A stretch of 64,000 bases of DNA from an uncultured Ruminococcus sp. (lineage in GTDB: Bacteria > Bacillota > Clostridia > Oscillospirales > Ruminococcaceae), in the NCBI GenBank assembly GCA_900545345.1, contig UQYQ01000010.1, positions 7,334 through 71,333 of the forward strand, given 5' to 3'. Positions 43,915 through 52,687 of the stretch are shown in pieces (the first letter of the stretch is position 1; each line of letters opens with the position of its first letter). A model generated the notes under the pieces. It was given only the letters and a program-made list of their open reading frames with translations. It was not told where the DNA came from and searched no databases. A program made the translations under genes and the position numbers.

Positions 43915-45882
43915 ATGGATAAATTTGAATTGATTTCATCATATAAGCCGACAGGCGACCAGCCTCAAGCAATTGAAAAGCTGGTAGATGGAATAAATAA
44001 AGGATATAAAGAACAGACATTGCTTGGTGTTACAGGTTCGGGAAAGACATTCACTATGGCAAATGTTATTGAAAAAGTAAACAAGCCGACGCTTGTTTTA
44101 GCTCACAATAAAATTCTGGCAGCTCAGCTTTGCAGTGAATTTAAAGAATTTTTTCCTAACAATGCAGTTGAGTATTTTGTGTCCTATTATGACTATTATC
44201 AGCCTGAGGCATATATTCCGAGCACCGATGTGTTTATAGAAAAAGATGCTTCAATCAACAATGAAATTGATAAGCTGAGGCATTCGGCAACAACTGCGAT
44301 TGCCGAAAGACGAGATGTAATAGTTGTTGCCTCTGTATCTTGTATTTACTCTTTGGGTGACCCTGAGGAGTACAAGTCGATGGTTGTATCCATTAGAAAA
44401 GGTATGGAAAAATCCCGAGATAAATTGTTAGCAGAACTTGTAGGAATTCAATACGAACGCAATGATATAGCTTTTGAAAGAAACAAATTCAGAGTAAGGG
44501 GAGATGTCGTTGAGATTTTTCCTTCAAGCCATACAGATACAGCATATCGTGTTGAGTTTTTCGGAGATGAGATAGACAGAATATCTGAAATAAATGTTAT
44601 AACAGGCGAGCTTATTTCAACGCTTAATCATGTCGCTGTGTTTCCTGCATCGCATTATATAGTTGCAAGAGATAAGATGTCGCAGGCTATTGAAGATATA
44701 AGAGAAGAGCTTGACGAGCGTGTTAGATTTTTTACTGATAATAATAAGCTTATCGAAGCTCAGCGAATTGCTCAGAGAACTAATTATGATATAGAAATGC
44801 TTCAGGAAATCGGATTTTGCAGCGGTATAGAGAATTATTCCAGAGTACTGGCAAGACGCCCTAAAGGTTCGACACCGTACACTTTACTTGACCATTTCCC
44901 TGATGATTTTTTGCTTATGGTTGACGAGTCCCATGTCAGCTTGCCTCAGGTGAGGGGAATGTATGCAGGTGACAGAGCAAGAAAGACAACTCTTATTGAC
45001 TATGGTTTCAGGCTTCCGTCGGCTATGGATAACCGACCGCTGCAGTTTGATGAATTCTATGACCATATTAATCAGGCGGTTTTTGTGTCCGCAACTCCCG
45101 GCGATTTTGAAAAAGAACATTCAAAGCAGATTGTTGAACAGGTTATAAGACCGACAGGACTTTTGGACCCTGAGATTTCTGTTCGTCCTGTTGAAGGACA
45201 GATCGAAGACCTGCTGTCTGAAATTAATATTAGAATTGAAAAGCATCAGAGGGTTTTGGTAACAACCTTGACCAAGAAAATGGCAGAGGACTTAACTGAG
45301 TTTTTAAAGGGTTATTCAATCGCCGTCAGGTATCTTCACCACGATATTGACGCTATTGAGAGAATGGAAATTATCCGTGATTTGCGTTTAGGTGAGTTTG
45401 ATGTGCTTGTAGGAATTAACCTTCTCCGTGAGGGACTTGATATTCCGGAAGTATCTCTTGTGGCAATTCTTGACGCTGACAAAGAGGGATTTCTGCGTTC
45501 TGAAAGCTCTCTTATTCAGACTATCGGCCGTGCCGCAAGAAACTCTGAGGGAACAGTAATAATGTATGCCGATCAGGTTACACGCTCTATGGAAAATGCA
45601 ATAACCGAAACCGAAAGACGCCGCTCTATTCAAATGGAATATAATGAAAGCCATGGAATTATTCCTAAAACCATAATTAAGGATGTTCGTGATGTAATTG
45701 AAATTTCGAGCAAAGAAGAGGTTGAGTATTCAGCCCGTCAGAAGAACAAGCTGTCTAAGCAGGAAATGAACAGGCTGATTGACGATTTAACAAGACAGAT
45801 GAAGGAGTCTGCTAAAATGCTTGAATTTGAACATGCAGCATTTTTGCGTGACAAGATTGCGGAATTAAAAGGCGAAAAATAA
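43915..45882 (+). CDS. uvrB: Excinuclease ABC subunit B
   Basis: Damage-verifying helicase-like subunit of nucleotide excision repair. 655 residues: [12 protein letters not shown]alker A, the DNA-clamping beta-hairpin region [24 protein letters not shown] box, [29 protein letters not shown], and the C-terminal UVR motif ([20 protein letters not shown]) that binds UvrC. Likely co-transcribed with radC under SOS control. Confidence 0.97.
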   Translation: MDKFELISSYKPTGDQPQAIEKLVDGINKGYKEQTLLGVTGSGKTFTMANVIEKVNKPTLVLAHNKILAAQLCSEFKEFFPNNAVEYFVSYYDYYQPEAYIPSTDVFIEKDASINNEIDKLRHSATTAIAERRDVIVVASVSCIYSLGDPEEYKSMVVSIRKGMEKSRDKLLAELVGIQYERNDIAFERNKFRVRGDVVEIFPSSHTDTAYRVEFFGDEIDRISEINVITGELISTLNHVAVFPASHYIVARDKMSQAIEDIREELDERVRFFTDNNKLIEAQRIAQRTNYDIEMLQEIGFCSGIENYSRVLARRPKGSTPYTLLDHFPDDFLLMVDESHVSLPQVRGMYAGDRARKTTLIDYGFRLPSAMDNRPLQFDEFYDHINQAVFVSATPGDFEKEHSKQIVEQVIRPTGLLDPEISVRPVEGQIEDLLSEINIRIEKHQRVLVTTLTKKMAEDLTEFLKGYSIAVRYLHHDIDAIERMEIIRDLRLGEFDVLVGINLLREGLDIPEVSLVAILDADKEGFLRSESSLIQTIGRAARNSEGTVIMYADQVTRSMENAITETERRRSIQMEYNESHGIIPKTIIKDVRDVIEISSKEEVEYSARQKNKLSKQEMNRLIDDLTRQMKESAKMLEFEHAAFLRDKIAELKGEK

Positions 45883-45887
45883 TCTTC

Positions 45888-45916
45888 TTGACAAACAAAT
45901 GTTTGCTTGATATAAT
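45888..45916 (+). promoter_or_regulatory. Promoter of DUF3795-uvrA
   Basis: Consensus TTGACA 45888-45893, 17-bp spacer, TATAAT 45911-45916 with TGA extension. A strong promoter six bases after the uvrB stop. Confidence 0.85.
45893..45904 (+). promoter_or_regulatory. LexA-like box 1, DUF3795-uvrA
   Basis: AAACAAATGTTT, near-palindrome within the promoter spacer; same AAAC-N4-GTTT form as the box at the dinB remnant. Confidence 0.6.
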
Positions 45917-45928
45917 AAACATATGTTC
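45917..45928 (+). promoter_or_regulatory. LexA-like box 2, DUF3795-uvrA
   Basis: AAACATATGTTC directly after the -10; centre to centre 24 bp from box 1, about two helical turns, which suits cooperative repressor binding. Confidence 0.65.
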
Positions 45929-45955
45929 AATTGATTTGGAAAGAGGATTAAAACG

Positions 45956-46411
45956 ATGACATATGAAGAATATATGCTCATTTCGGATAAAACCGAAAAG
46001 ATTGAAAAAAGCATTGCACCATGCGGTTTGATTTGTGAGCTGTGCAGTGAAAGAACGCATTGCAAGGGCTGTAATTTCAGTAAAGATGAAGAGATTGGAT
46101 GTTTGTGTTATCAAAGGAAGTGTGCAGAAGAGAAAAACATTAAAGGTTGTTGGGATTGTGAAGAATTCTGCTGCGGCAAGGATATGCATAATCCTGACGA
46201 ACATGGTATAAGGCTTGTCGCTTTTGTCCGTTTTGCAAAGGAAAACGGATTGCATAAGCTTGCGGAATGCATAGTAAATAACGAAAAAGACGGAGTTATT
46301 TATCATAGAGATCATGTGAATTATACGGGTGATTATGATAATTTCAATACAGAAGATGAAGTTATAGAACTTTTAATGAAAGGAAATTTGAAAGAAGATG
46401 CAAAACAATAA
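45956..46411 (+). CDS. Cys-rich DUF3795-family protein
   Basis: 151 residues. The N-terminal half is Cys-rich ([46 protein letters not shown]: more than ten Cys), a pattern of DUF3795 proteins thought to bind zinc or Fe-S; the second half is helical and acidic. It lies between uvrB and uvrA, its end overlaps the uvrA start by 14 nt, and its promoter has two LexA-like boxes. No function is known to me. GAGG ribosome site 8-10 nt before ATG. Confidence 0.8.
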   Translation: MTYEEYMLISDKTEKIEKSIAPCGLICELCSERTHCKGCNFSKDEEIGCLCYQRKCAEEKNIKGCWDCEEFCCGKDMHNPDEHGIRLVAFVRFAKENGLHKLAECIVNNEKDGVIYHRDHVNYTGDYDNFNTEDEVIELLMKGNLKEDAKQ

Positions 46412-49232
46412 AATCATTATTAAAGGTGCGAGGGAGCATAATCTGAAAAATATAGATATAACAATACCGAGAGATAAGCTTATCGTTATGACAGGCTTGT
46501 CAGGCTCAGGAAAATCTTCTCTTGCTTTCGATACTATTTTTGCGGACGGTCAAAGAAGATATATGGAGTCTCTTTCTTCATATGCAAGACAGTTTTTAGG
46601 TCAGATGGAAAAGCCTGATGTGGACTCTATCACGGGGCTTTCACCGGCTATTTCTATTGACCAGAAGACAACATCTAAGAACCCCCGTTCAACAGTTGGT
46701 ACAGTAACCGAAATCTATGACTATCTTCGTCTTTTGTATGCAAGAATAGGTGTTCCTCATTGTCCTGTCTGCGGAAAGGAAATCAGACAGCAGACGATTG
46801 ATGAAATAGTCGATAAGATTTTAGAGCTTGAAGAAGGTACAAAGATTCAGATTTTAGCACCTATTGTCAGGGGAAGAAAGGGAGAGCATGTCAAAGAGCT
46901 TGAGAGTGCAAAAAAATCCGGATATGTAAGAGTCAGAATTGACGGAATAACATATGATTTATCTGAAAAAATAAGTATAGAGAAAAATAAAAAACACACA
47001 ATTGAGATTATTGTTGACAGACTTGTTGTAAAACCGTCAATTAAATCAAGGCTTACAGACAGTATTGAAACGGTTTCACAGCTTACAGGCGGTATTATTG
47101 CAGTAGATGTTATTGACGGTGAAGAAATGATGTTTTCGCAGAATTATTCCTGTCCTGAGCATAATATTTCTATTGAAGAGCTTACCCCGAGAATGTTTTC
47201 ATTTAATAATCCATACGGTGCTTGTGAGCATTGTACAGGACTTGGTGTGTTTAAAAAGATTGACCCTGAGCTTATTATTCCAAACAAGGACTTGTCTATT
47301 TTGCAGGGTGCTATAAAAGCAAGCGGCTGGAATTCTTTAGATGAATCGTCTATTGCCATGACAACTTATCGTGCTATATCAAAAAAGTACGGTATTCCGC
47401 TTGATGTTCCGATTCGTGAGCTTGATAAAGATGCCGTTGATATATTCTTATATGGAACAATGGGACAGACTCTTGAGTATGAAAGAATATCAAATTCCGG
47501 CTGGAGCGGGAAATATGAGGCTGAGTTTGAGGGTGTTATAAATAATCTTGAACGCAGATACAAGGAAAGCGGAAGCGATTACAGCAAGAATGATATCGAA
47601 GCGTGTATGAGTGACGAGGCTTGTCCTGTTTGTCATGGTGAAAGACTGAAAAAAGAAAGTCTCGGCGTTACAGTTGGGGGAGTTAACATAAGCGAGCTTA
47701 CACATATGTCGGTTGTAAAAGCTCTTGATTTCTTTAAAAACCTAAAGCTTTCAGAGCGGGAGGAGTTAATCGGCGGAAGAATAATCAAAGAGATCAATGA
47801 ACGTCTTGGCTTTTTGTCAAGCGTTGGACTTGAATATTTAACTCTTTCTCGTTCAAGCGGTACGCTTTCGGGCGGAGAAAGCCAGAGAATCAGACTTGCA
47901 ACTCAGATTGGTTCTTCTCTTGTGGGTGTTCTTTATATTCTTGACGAACCGTCTATAGGTCTTCATCAAAGAGATAATGATAAGCTTATAGCAACCCTTA
48001 AAAGACTTCGTGATTTAGGCAATACCCTGATAGTTGTAGAGCATGATGAGGACACAATGTATAATGCAGACTATATAGTAGATATAGGACCCGGAGCAGG
48101 AATTCACGGCGGTGAAATTGTATGTGCAGGAACTGTTGATAAAATTAAGAAGTGCAAAAAATCAATTACCGGTCAATATTTAAGCGGAGCAAAGAAAATT
48201 CCTGTTCCCATGAAAAGGAGAGAGGGAAACGGTTTTACCCTTGACATAATCGGTGCTGAGCAGAATAATCTGAAAAATGTTGATGTCAGTATTCCGCTCG
48301 GAACATTTACCTGTGTTACAGGAGTTTCGGGAAGCGGAAAGAGTTCACTTGTAAATGAAGTAATATATAAAGAACTTGCCTGCAAGCTTAACAGAGCAAG
48401 AATAAGGTCCGGTAATTTTAAAGAAATGAAAGGCCTTGAAAATTTGGATAAAGTAATTAACATTGACCAGTCACCGATAGGAAGAACGCCTCGTTCAAAC
48501 CCGGCGACATATACAGGTGTTTTCACTGATATTCGTGAGCTTTTTGCAAATACTAATGATGCAAAAATGAAGGGATATAACTCGGGTAGATTTTCTTTCA
48601 ATGTTAAAGGAGGAAGATGCGAAGCCTGTGAGGGTGACGGGATACTTAAAATAGAAATGCATTTTCTTCCTGATGTATATGTACCTTGCGAGGTTTGCAA
48701 GGGCAAAAGATATAACCGTGAAACACTGGAAATCAAGTATAAAGGCAAGAGTATATATGATGTTTTGGAGATGACTGTTGAAGAGGGAGTAGAGTTCTTT
48801 AAAAATATTCCTAAAATTCAAAGAAAGCTCCAGACGCTTTTTGATGTTGGGCTTGGTTATGTGAAAATAGGTCAGCCGGCGACCACGCTTTCAGGAGGAG
48901 AGGCACAAAGGGTGAAGCTTGCAACTGAATTATCAAAGCGTTCAACGGGAAAAACAATCTATATTCTTGATGAACCTACTACAGGACTTCATACAGCTGA
49001 TGTTCATAAGCTTGTCGAGGTGCTTGAGAAGTTAGTTGATTCAGGCAATACAGTTTTGGTGATTGAGCATAATCTTGATGTTATAAAAACTGCTGATTAT
49101 CTGATTGATTTAGGACCTGAAGGCGGAGAGGGCGGAGGAACAATAGTTGATTGCGGTTCTCCTGAGAAAATTGCTTTAAATAAAAAATCATATACAGGAC
49201 AGTATTTGAAAAAAGTGCTTAATATTAATTGA
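46398..49232 (+). CDS. uvrA: Excinuclease ABC subunit A
   Basis: Damage-recognition ATPase of nucleotide excision repair. 944 residues with two ABC modules: Walker [14 protein letters not shown] and [11 protein letters not shown], signatures [16 protein letters not shown] and [15 protein letters not shown], and zinc modules CPVCGK, CEHCTG/CPVCHG and CEACEGDG...CEVCKG. Start within the end of the DUF3795 gene, with GAAAGAAG before it, so translation is coupled and expression should follow the LexA-boxed promoter. Confidence 0.97.
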   Translation: MQNNKIIIKGAREHNLKNIDITIPRDKLIVMTGLSGSGKSSLAFDTIFADGQRRYMESLSSYARQFLGQMEKPDVDSITGLSPAISIDQKTTSKNPRSTVGTVTEIYDYLRLLYARIGVPHCPVCGKEIRQQTIDEIVDKILELEEGTKIQILAPIVRGRKGEHVKELESAKKSGYVRVRIDGITYDLSEKISIEKNKKHTIEIIVDRLVVKPSIKSRLTDSIETVSQLTGGIIAVDVIDGEEMMFSQNYSCPEHNISIEELTPRMFSFNNPYGACEHCTGLGVFKKIDPELIIPNKDLSILQGAIKASGWNSLDESSIAMTTYRAISKKYGIPLDVPIRELDKDAVDIFLYGTMGQTLEYERISNSGWSGKYEAEFEGVINNLERRYKESGSDYSKNDIEACMSDEACPVCHGERLKKESLGVTVGGVNISELTHMSVVKALDFFKNLKLSEREELIGGRIIKEINERLGFLSSVGLEYLTLSRSSGTLSGGESQRIRLATQIGSSLVGVLYILDEPSIGLHQRDNDKLIATLKRLRDLGNTLIVVEHDEDTMYNADYIVDIGPGAGIHGGEIVCAGTVDKIKKCKKSITGQYLSGAKKIPVPMKRREGNGFTLDIIGAEQNNLKNVDVSIPLGTFTCVTGVSGSGKSSLVNEVIYKELACKLNRARIRSGNFKEMKGLENLDKVINIDQSPIGRTPRSNPATYTGVFTDIRELFANTNDAKMKGYNSGRFSFNVKGGRCEACEGDGILKIEMHFLPDVYVPCEVCKGKRYNRETLEIKYKGKSIYDVLEMTVEEGVEFFKNIPKIQRKLQTLFDVGLGYVKIGQPATTLSGGEAQRVKLATELSKRSTGKTIYILDEPTTGLHTADVHKLVEVLEKLVDSGNTVLVIEHNLDVIKTADYLIDLGPEGGEGGGTIVDCGSPEKIALNKKSYTGQYLKKVLNIN

Positions 49233-49247
49233 TAATGTATACAATTG

Positions 49248-49276
49248 TTGAATTTGTATGAAATATATGTTATAAT
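49248..49276 (+). promoter_or_regulatory. Promoter of membrane-protein pair
   Basis: TTGAAT 49248-49253, 17-bp spacer, TATAAT 49271-49276. The leader of about 170 nt includes a palindrome ACTTGT-TTAG-ACAAGT near 49377-49392 and a 16-codon ORF from 49306 of doubtful meaning. Confidence 0.7.
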
Positions 49277-49452
49277 ATATCAAATTAGTTTTTTATAAGG
49301 CAGTCATGAGCATTAACAAAGATAAAGAATTCGCATTTAATACCGATGTATTATAATTTTCGGCGATTGCTTTTTACTTGTTTAGACAAGTTATGAAACT
49401 TGGTTTCACGAAAATCATGGTACAACTTTTTAAATCAGTGGTGATGAATTTC

Positions 49453-49992
49453 ATGAAAAAGGTAAGCTATAAAGTTTCTTTGGGCGGTATTATATCAGCG
49501 TTATCACTTTTTTTCATGTTTTTAACCGGATTTATGCCGTTGTTTGTTTATCTGATTCCTGCTCTTGCGGGGGTTATGCTGTTAATTATATATGTTGAAA
49601 TTGATGCTAAGTGGTCGTTTTTCACTTATGTTTCAGTTGCGGTTTTATGTATGTTTATAACTCCTGATAAAGAAGCGTCACTTTTATATGTAATGTTTTT
49701 GGGATATTATCCGATTCTTAAAATGTTTATTGAGAGAGTAGGCAATATTATTTTAAAATGGCTGTTAAAACTAACTGTATATAATTTGATGATTATTTTG
49801 TATTATCAAATTATAATCAGAATAATCGTTAATGTCGATTTAACCGATGAAATAAGTGACTTAGGGAAATATGGTGCTCTTATTTTTTTAGCTTTTACAA
49901 ATGTTGTTTTTATTGTATATGATATTGCTGTTTCGAGACTGAAAGATATGTATGTTAATTGGTTCAGAAAAAAGGTTCTACAAAAGATTTAG
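49453..49992 (+). CDS. Polytopic membrane protein, unknown
   Basis: 179 residues from the ATG giving MKKVSYKVSLGGIISALSLF; the frame is open further upstream (to 49378) but without a good start. About six hydrophobic segments; TPDKEASLLYVMFLGYYPILK is a recognisable inter-helix motif that I have seen in uncharacterised clostridial membrane proteins. The GGIISALS start recalls ECF S components, but the rest does not fit well. No function can be assigned. Confidence 0.7.
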   Translation: MKKVSYKVSLGGIISALSLFFMFLTGFMPLFVYLIPALAGVMLLIIYVEIDAKWSFFTYVSVAVLCMFITPDKEASLLYVMFLGYYPILKMFIERVGNIILKWLLKLTVYNLMIILYYQIIIRIIVNVDLTDEISDLGKYGALIFLAFTNVVFIVYDIAVSRLKDMYVNWFRKKVLQKI

Positions 49993-50003
49993 GGGATTAA
50001 TGA

Positions 50004-50990
50004 ATGAGTAAAAGGTTTGATAAAAAAAATATAATTAAGGCTTCAGCGCTTATTTTAATGCTTGCAGTAATTATAGGTGCTACTATTCTTATTATACCAT
50101 GGGTTAATGAAATAAAAACCGACCAGGGCAGAGAAGCCTTAAAATTATATATAGAATCTAAAAAAACTGTTGGTACATTCATTTTTATCGGTATTCAGGC
50201 ACTTCAGGTTTTACTGCCGATTGTTCCGCCGATACAAATAATCGGCGGTGCTTTATTCGGAACATTTTGGGGCGGTATTTTTTCATTCATTGGTATTTAT
50301 CTTGGAATGAGTATTGTTTATGTACTTGTCAGAATTGTTGGATATCCTCTTGTTGAAGCATTTGTAAACAAAAAAGATTTGAAAAAATTCAAATTTCTAA
50401 GGGACCCTGATAAAGTTGCTTTAGTTTTTTTCATTATTTATTTAATACCGGGAATGCCGAAGGATACTATTTCATTTCTGGCACCGTTAACCGATATGAA
50501 TAAAAAGACATATTTTTTATATGTACTGCCGGCCAGATTTCCATTGATATTTTTATCGGCGGTTTTCGGAGCTGCTGTTCGTGACGGCAATTATACCTTG
50601 GCAGTAGTATTATGCATTATAATGATTGATATCGGCATTGTCGGCATTATTTTCAGAGAAAAGGTTATACATTATTTCGAAAAAAGGAATAAAAAGCATA
50701 AGTGTACAGAGCTGGGAAAAGAAATTAAAAACAACAATAGCATGAAAAAAACAGGTTTAACCCTTTTAATAATTTCAATATTTGTTTCGGTTTGTGATTT
50801 GATATTTATGGCAACTGATTATTTCAGCAAATGCAGGTCGGAATTCCTTCAGTATCATAATTTAAGCGGACATAAACAGATAATTTATTTTTTAACGCAT
50901 TATGGTTTGTACTGGTTTATTTCAATTGCTGTAATCGGAATAATTGCTTATATTTTATCTACTATAAAACAACGAAAGCTTAACTCATAA
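50004..50990 (+). CDS. TVP38/TMEM64 (DedA-like) membrane protein with extra C-terminus
   Basis: 328 residues. The DedA/SNARE-associated core lies at about 60-220: LLPIVPPIQIIGGALFGTFWGGIFSFIG, the re-entrant motif, and FIIYLIPGMPKDTISFLAPLTDM with the conserved GxPK/D element. Proteins of this family are linked to lipid scrambling and membrane homeostasis. After about residue 235 there is an additional basic linker and two helices (about 250-270, 300-320) not usual for the family. 11 nt after the preceding membrane protein. Confidence 0.82.
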   Translation: MSKRFDKKNIIKASALILMLAVIIGATILIIPWVNEIKTDQGREALKLYIESKKTVGTFIFIGIQALQVLLPIVPPIQIIGGALFGTFWGGIFSFIGIYLGMSIVYVLVRIVGYPLVEAFVNKKDLKKFKFLRDPDKVALVFFIIYLIPGMPKDTISFLAPLTDMNKKTYFLYVLPARFPLIFLSAVFGAAVRDGNYTLAVVLCIIMIDIGIVGIIFREKVIHYFEKRNKKHKCTELGKEIKNNNSMKKTGLTLLIISIFVSVCDLIFMATDYFSKCRSEFLQYHNLSGHKQIIYFLTHYGLYWFISIAVIGIIAYILSTIKQRKLNS

Positions 50991-51048
50991 ATGCATATTA
51001 GTTTGACAGTTATAATAAATATTTACAAAATAAATTCTTTTTTTATAT

Positions 51049-51080
51049 AAGAAATAGTTATTTTGCTATTTCTTATTTTT
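51049..51080 (+). terminator. Terminator after the TVP38 gene
   Basis: AAGAAATAG with CTATTTCTT, 9-bp stem, 8-nt loop, then ATTTTTT. Confidence 0.75.
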
Positions 51081-51104
51081 TATATATTTTTTTGGAAAAA
51101 GGGG

Positions 51105-51133
51105 TTGACAAGTGAATATTTTAATGATATAAT
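51105..51133 (+). promoter_or_regulatory. tRNA promoter
   Basis: TTGACA 51105-51110, 17-bp spacer, TATAAT 51128-51133 with TGA extension; 33 nt before tRNA-Gly. Confidence 0.85.
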
Positions 51134-51165
51134 TAATTTCGTTAATTAGGTAGAACATTTCTTAT

Positions 51166-51239
51166 GCGGGTGTAGTTCAATGGTAGAATCCCAGCCTTCC
51201 AAGCTGGTTGTGTGGGTTCGATTCCCATCACCCGCTCCA
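51166..51239 (+). tRNA. tRNA-Gly (TCC)
   Basis: Acceptor GCGGGTG/CACCCGC, anticodon loop CTTCCAA with anticodon TCC, T-arm TGGG-TTCGATT-CCCA, discriminator T and encoded CCA. Confidence 0.97.
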
Positions 51240-51240
51240 A

Positions 51241-51267
51241 TGCACCATATCAGGTGCAATTTTTTTG
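51241..51267 (+). terminator. Terminator-like hairpin between tRNA-Gly and tRNA-Arg
   Basis: TGCACC-ATATCA-GGTGCA followed by ATTTTTTT. Lies directly between two tRNA genes; no separate promoter is evident before tRNA-Arg, so it may be leaky and serve processing. Confidence 0.65.
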
Positions 51268-51270
51268 TAT

Positions 51271-51347
<77 letters not shown>

Positions 51348-51373
51348 TTTTTATTTTGATGTTTTTATAATAT

Positions 51374-51451
51374 GGTGGGTGTAGCGTAGTCGGTTAACGC
51401 GTCAGATTGTGGTCCTGAAGATCGTGGGTTCGAATCCCATCACCCACCCCA
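51374..51451 (+). tRNA. tRNA-His (GTG)
   Basis: Acceptor GTGGGTG/CACCCAC with the extra G-1 opposite discriminator C typical of tRNA-His, anticodon loop TTGTGGT with GTG, T-arm GTGGG-TTCGAAT-CCCAT, encoded CCA. One A-C mismatch closes the anticodon stem. Its 3' end adjoins decayed mobile DNA. Confidence 0.95.
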
Positions 51452-51483
51452 TCATGCACTGACAAAATAGATGACAGTGCCGT

Positions 51484-51508
51484 AAAGCCCGTAAATACGG
51501 GCTTTTTT
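51484..51508 (+). terminator. Terminator after tRNA-His
   Basis: AAAGCCCGTA-AA-TACGGGCTTT, then further T; ends the tRNA transcript. Confidence 0.88.
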
Positions 51509-51613
51509 CGTGCTTTGAGGGCGAAAAAAAGAAATAAAAAACCATAGATATTTTTGGGTGATTTTGGGCAACTTGAGGGATTCGAACCGACACAAAATAA
51601 AAAGAAAATGGAA

Positions 51614-51651
51614 GCAGATTTGAGAAAGAAAAACTCAAGTCTGCTTTTTTT
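51614..51651 (+). terminator. Terminator in mobile remnant
   Basis: GCAGATTTGAG with CTCAAGTCTGC (one G-T), 9-nt loop, T7 tail. No gene that it would serve is intact upstream. Confidence 0.75.
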
Positions 51652-51728
51652 ATTGTCTAAAAGGAGGTGATGCAAAATGTGGAGGAAAGAAAAAATAAAA
51701 ATTCGGAGGAAAATAAATTTGGTATACA

Positions 51729-52259
51729 ATGAAAAAAGGTAGAAACGCTAAGGCAGAGATATCCGGAGAGGTTAAATTTCATACAATCAGTCAGGAAGAG
51801 ACAGAAGAAATGAATATTAAAGAAAGTATTAAGGCATTTGGCAAAGCGAACTCTCCGTTATATATCGTTGACTAAGATGACGGCAGTTTCAGTCTGTGCC
51901 TTAAGCTTAAGGATTACGGTCAGGAGGCTTTTAATGCTTATGCAGAAGAGATAGGTGATCCTGTTATGGAGAACGGAAAATTCTATACACATGGAAATGG
52001 ATATGAGTGGGAAACAGTATTTCGCAGAGCCTTTGCAGATGAACCGAATTTAAGTAAGATTTATTTTGACTGTGAGGCAGGTGGATTTTTCTGTTATGCA
52101 GATAGTCTGTCGCTAATGGAGGACTTAGGGAGTCGATTCAAGGTTATGATAGACGATACTGAAGGCTTTGCCTATCTTGTGTCATCGGCGCTCAGAGAAG
52201 CCAATCAGGATCAGATTGAAAAAATAACGGAAGAAGTACAAATGGATGTGTCGATGTAG
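51729..52259 (+). pseudogene. Imm51-like immunity gene interrupted by a stop
   Basis: One reading frame from the ATG at 51729 to the stop at 52257-52259 (176 codons) interrupted by a single TAA at 51873-51875 (codon 49), between PLYIVD and DDGSFSLCLKL. Without it the product would run on with EAFNAYAEEIGDPVMENGKF, HGNGYEWETVFRRAF and DCEAGGFFCYAD, which resemble immunity protein 51-type domains of toxin systems (recollected family pattern). An internal ATG at 51966 leaves a 97-codon open part. No toxin gene remains next to it. A terminator directly follows. Confidence 0.65.
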
Positions 52260-52294
52260 GCGGTTAGGTCAGGAAAGACTTAACCGCTTTTTTT
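52260..52294 (+). terminator. Terminator after the Imm51-like pseudogene
   Basis: GCGGTTAGGTC with GACTTAACCGC, 6-nt loop, T7. Confidence 0.88.
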
Positions 52295-52321
52295 GTGCCA
52301 AAAAGCAGAAAGAAGATATAA

Positions 52322-52534
52322 ATGATTTGTGTGTTTGAAGCATTTGCGAGAATCGGAGGATTTCGAAGTGGATTGAAAGGAGTAGGAGAATTTGAAATAG
52401 TAGGCTGGTGTGAAATTGATAAGTTTGCACAAAGATCCTACAGGAAATTATTTGACACAGGAAAAGAGTGTATCTTGAAGGATATATTAGAAAAGAAGCC
52501 CCATCGAAATACTGGCTTTCGGAGAAGGCGGTAA
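52322..52534 (+). pseudogene. 5' fragment of a C5-cytosine DNA methyltransferase
   Basis: 70 codons: VFEAFARIGGFRSGL is motif I (normally FAGIGG; here Gly is Arg), EIVGWCEIDKFAQRSYRKLF is motif II/III. After KDILEKKPH the sequence changes; in another frame the next bases read PSKYWLSEKAVM, similar to a distal part of phage-type methyltransferases (LSxKA), which suggests an internal deletion joining two distant parts. The catalytic PC motif and target domain are absent, so the gene is dead. Confidence 0.75.
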
Positions 52535-52607
52535 TGTAGATAGTGATGATTAAAAAGAGAAATTTATACAGAACTTTGAATTGTCGTATAATGTCGAAAA
52601 AATAACA

Positions 52608-52636
52608 TTGTTTGACATCTTAGTGCATGATATAAT
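52608..52636 (+). promoter_or_regulatory. Promoter of LRR-metallopeptidase gene
   Basis: TTGTTT 52608-52613, 17-bp spacer, TATAAT 52631-52636 with TGA extension. A better TTGACA at 52612-52617 is too close (13 bp). Confidence 0.6.
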
Positions 52637-52687
52637 TAAATAAAATCATGTTACTGATTTCTAATTTTATTAATGAGGAGTGTTATA

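Larger units (their letters stand above)
51452..51728. other. Gap after tRNA-His, remnants only
   Basis: Holds two terminators (listed) and, on the minus strand near 51572-51590, GGTTCGAATCCCTCAA, a T-loop-like tRNA scrap without a matching tRNA body. After an AAGGAGGT site at 51661-51668 there are only tiny ORFs of about 20 codons (for example from 51678, MWRKEKIKIRR). Looks like the eroded edge of an integrated element. Confidence 0.5.

Noticed and set aside
45812..46315. Minus-strand 167-codon ORF over the DUF3795 gene
   Set aside because: It is antisense to a gene with a consensus promoter, ribosome site and Cys pattern; the minus-strand product has no such support.
51166..51239. Similarity of the GGGTGTAGCGT core in the dacF-flanking repeat to tRNA-His
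   Set aside because: Only 11 bases match and the rest of the element does not resemble a tRNA; likely chance.
51394..51729. Minus-strand ORF across tRNA-His reading GDGIRTHDLQ
   Set aside because: It is the antisense of tRNA-His and neighbouring bases; this kind of peptide is a well-known artefact of translating tRNA genes.
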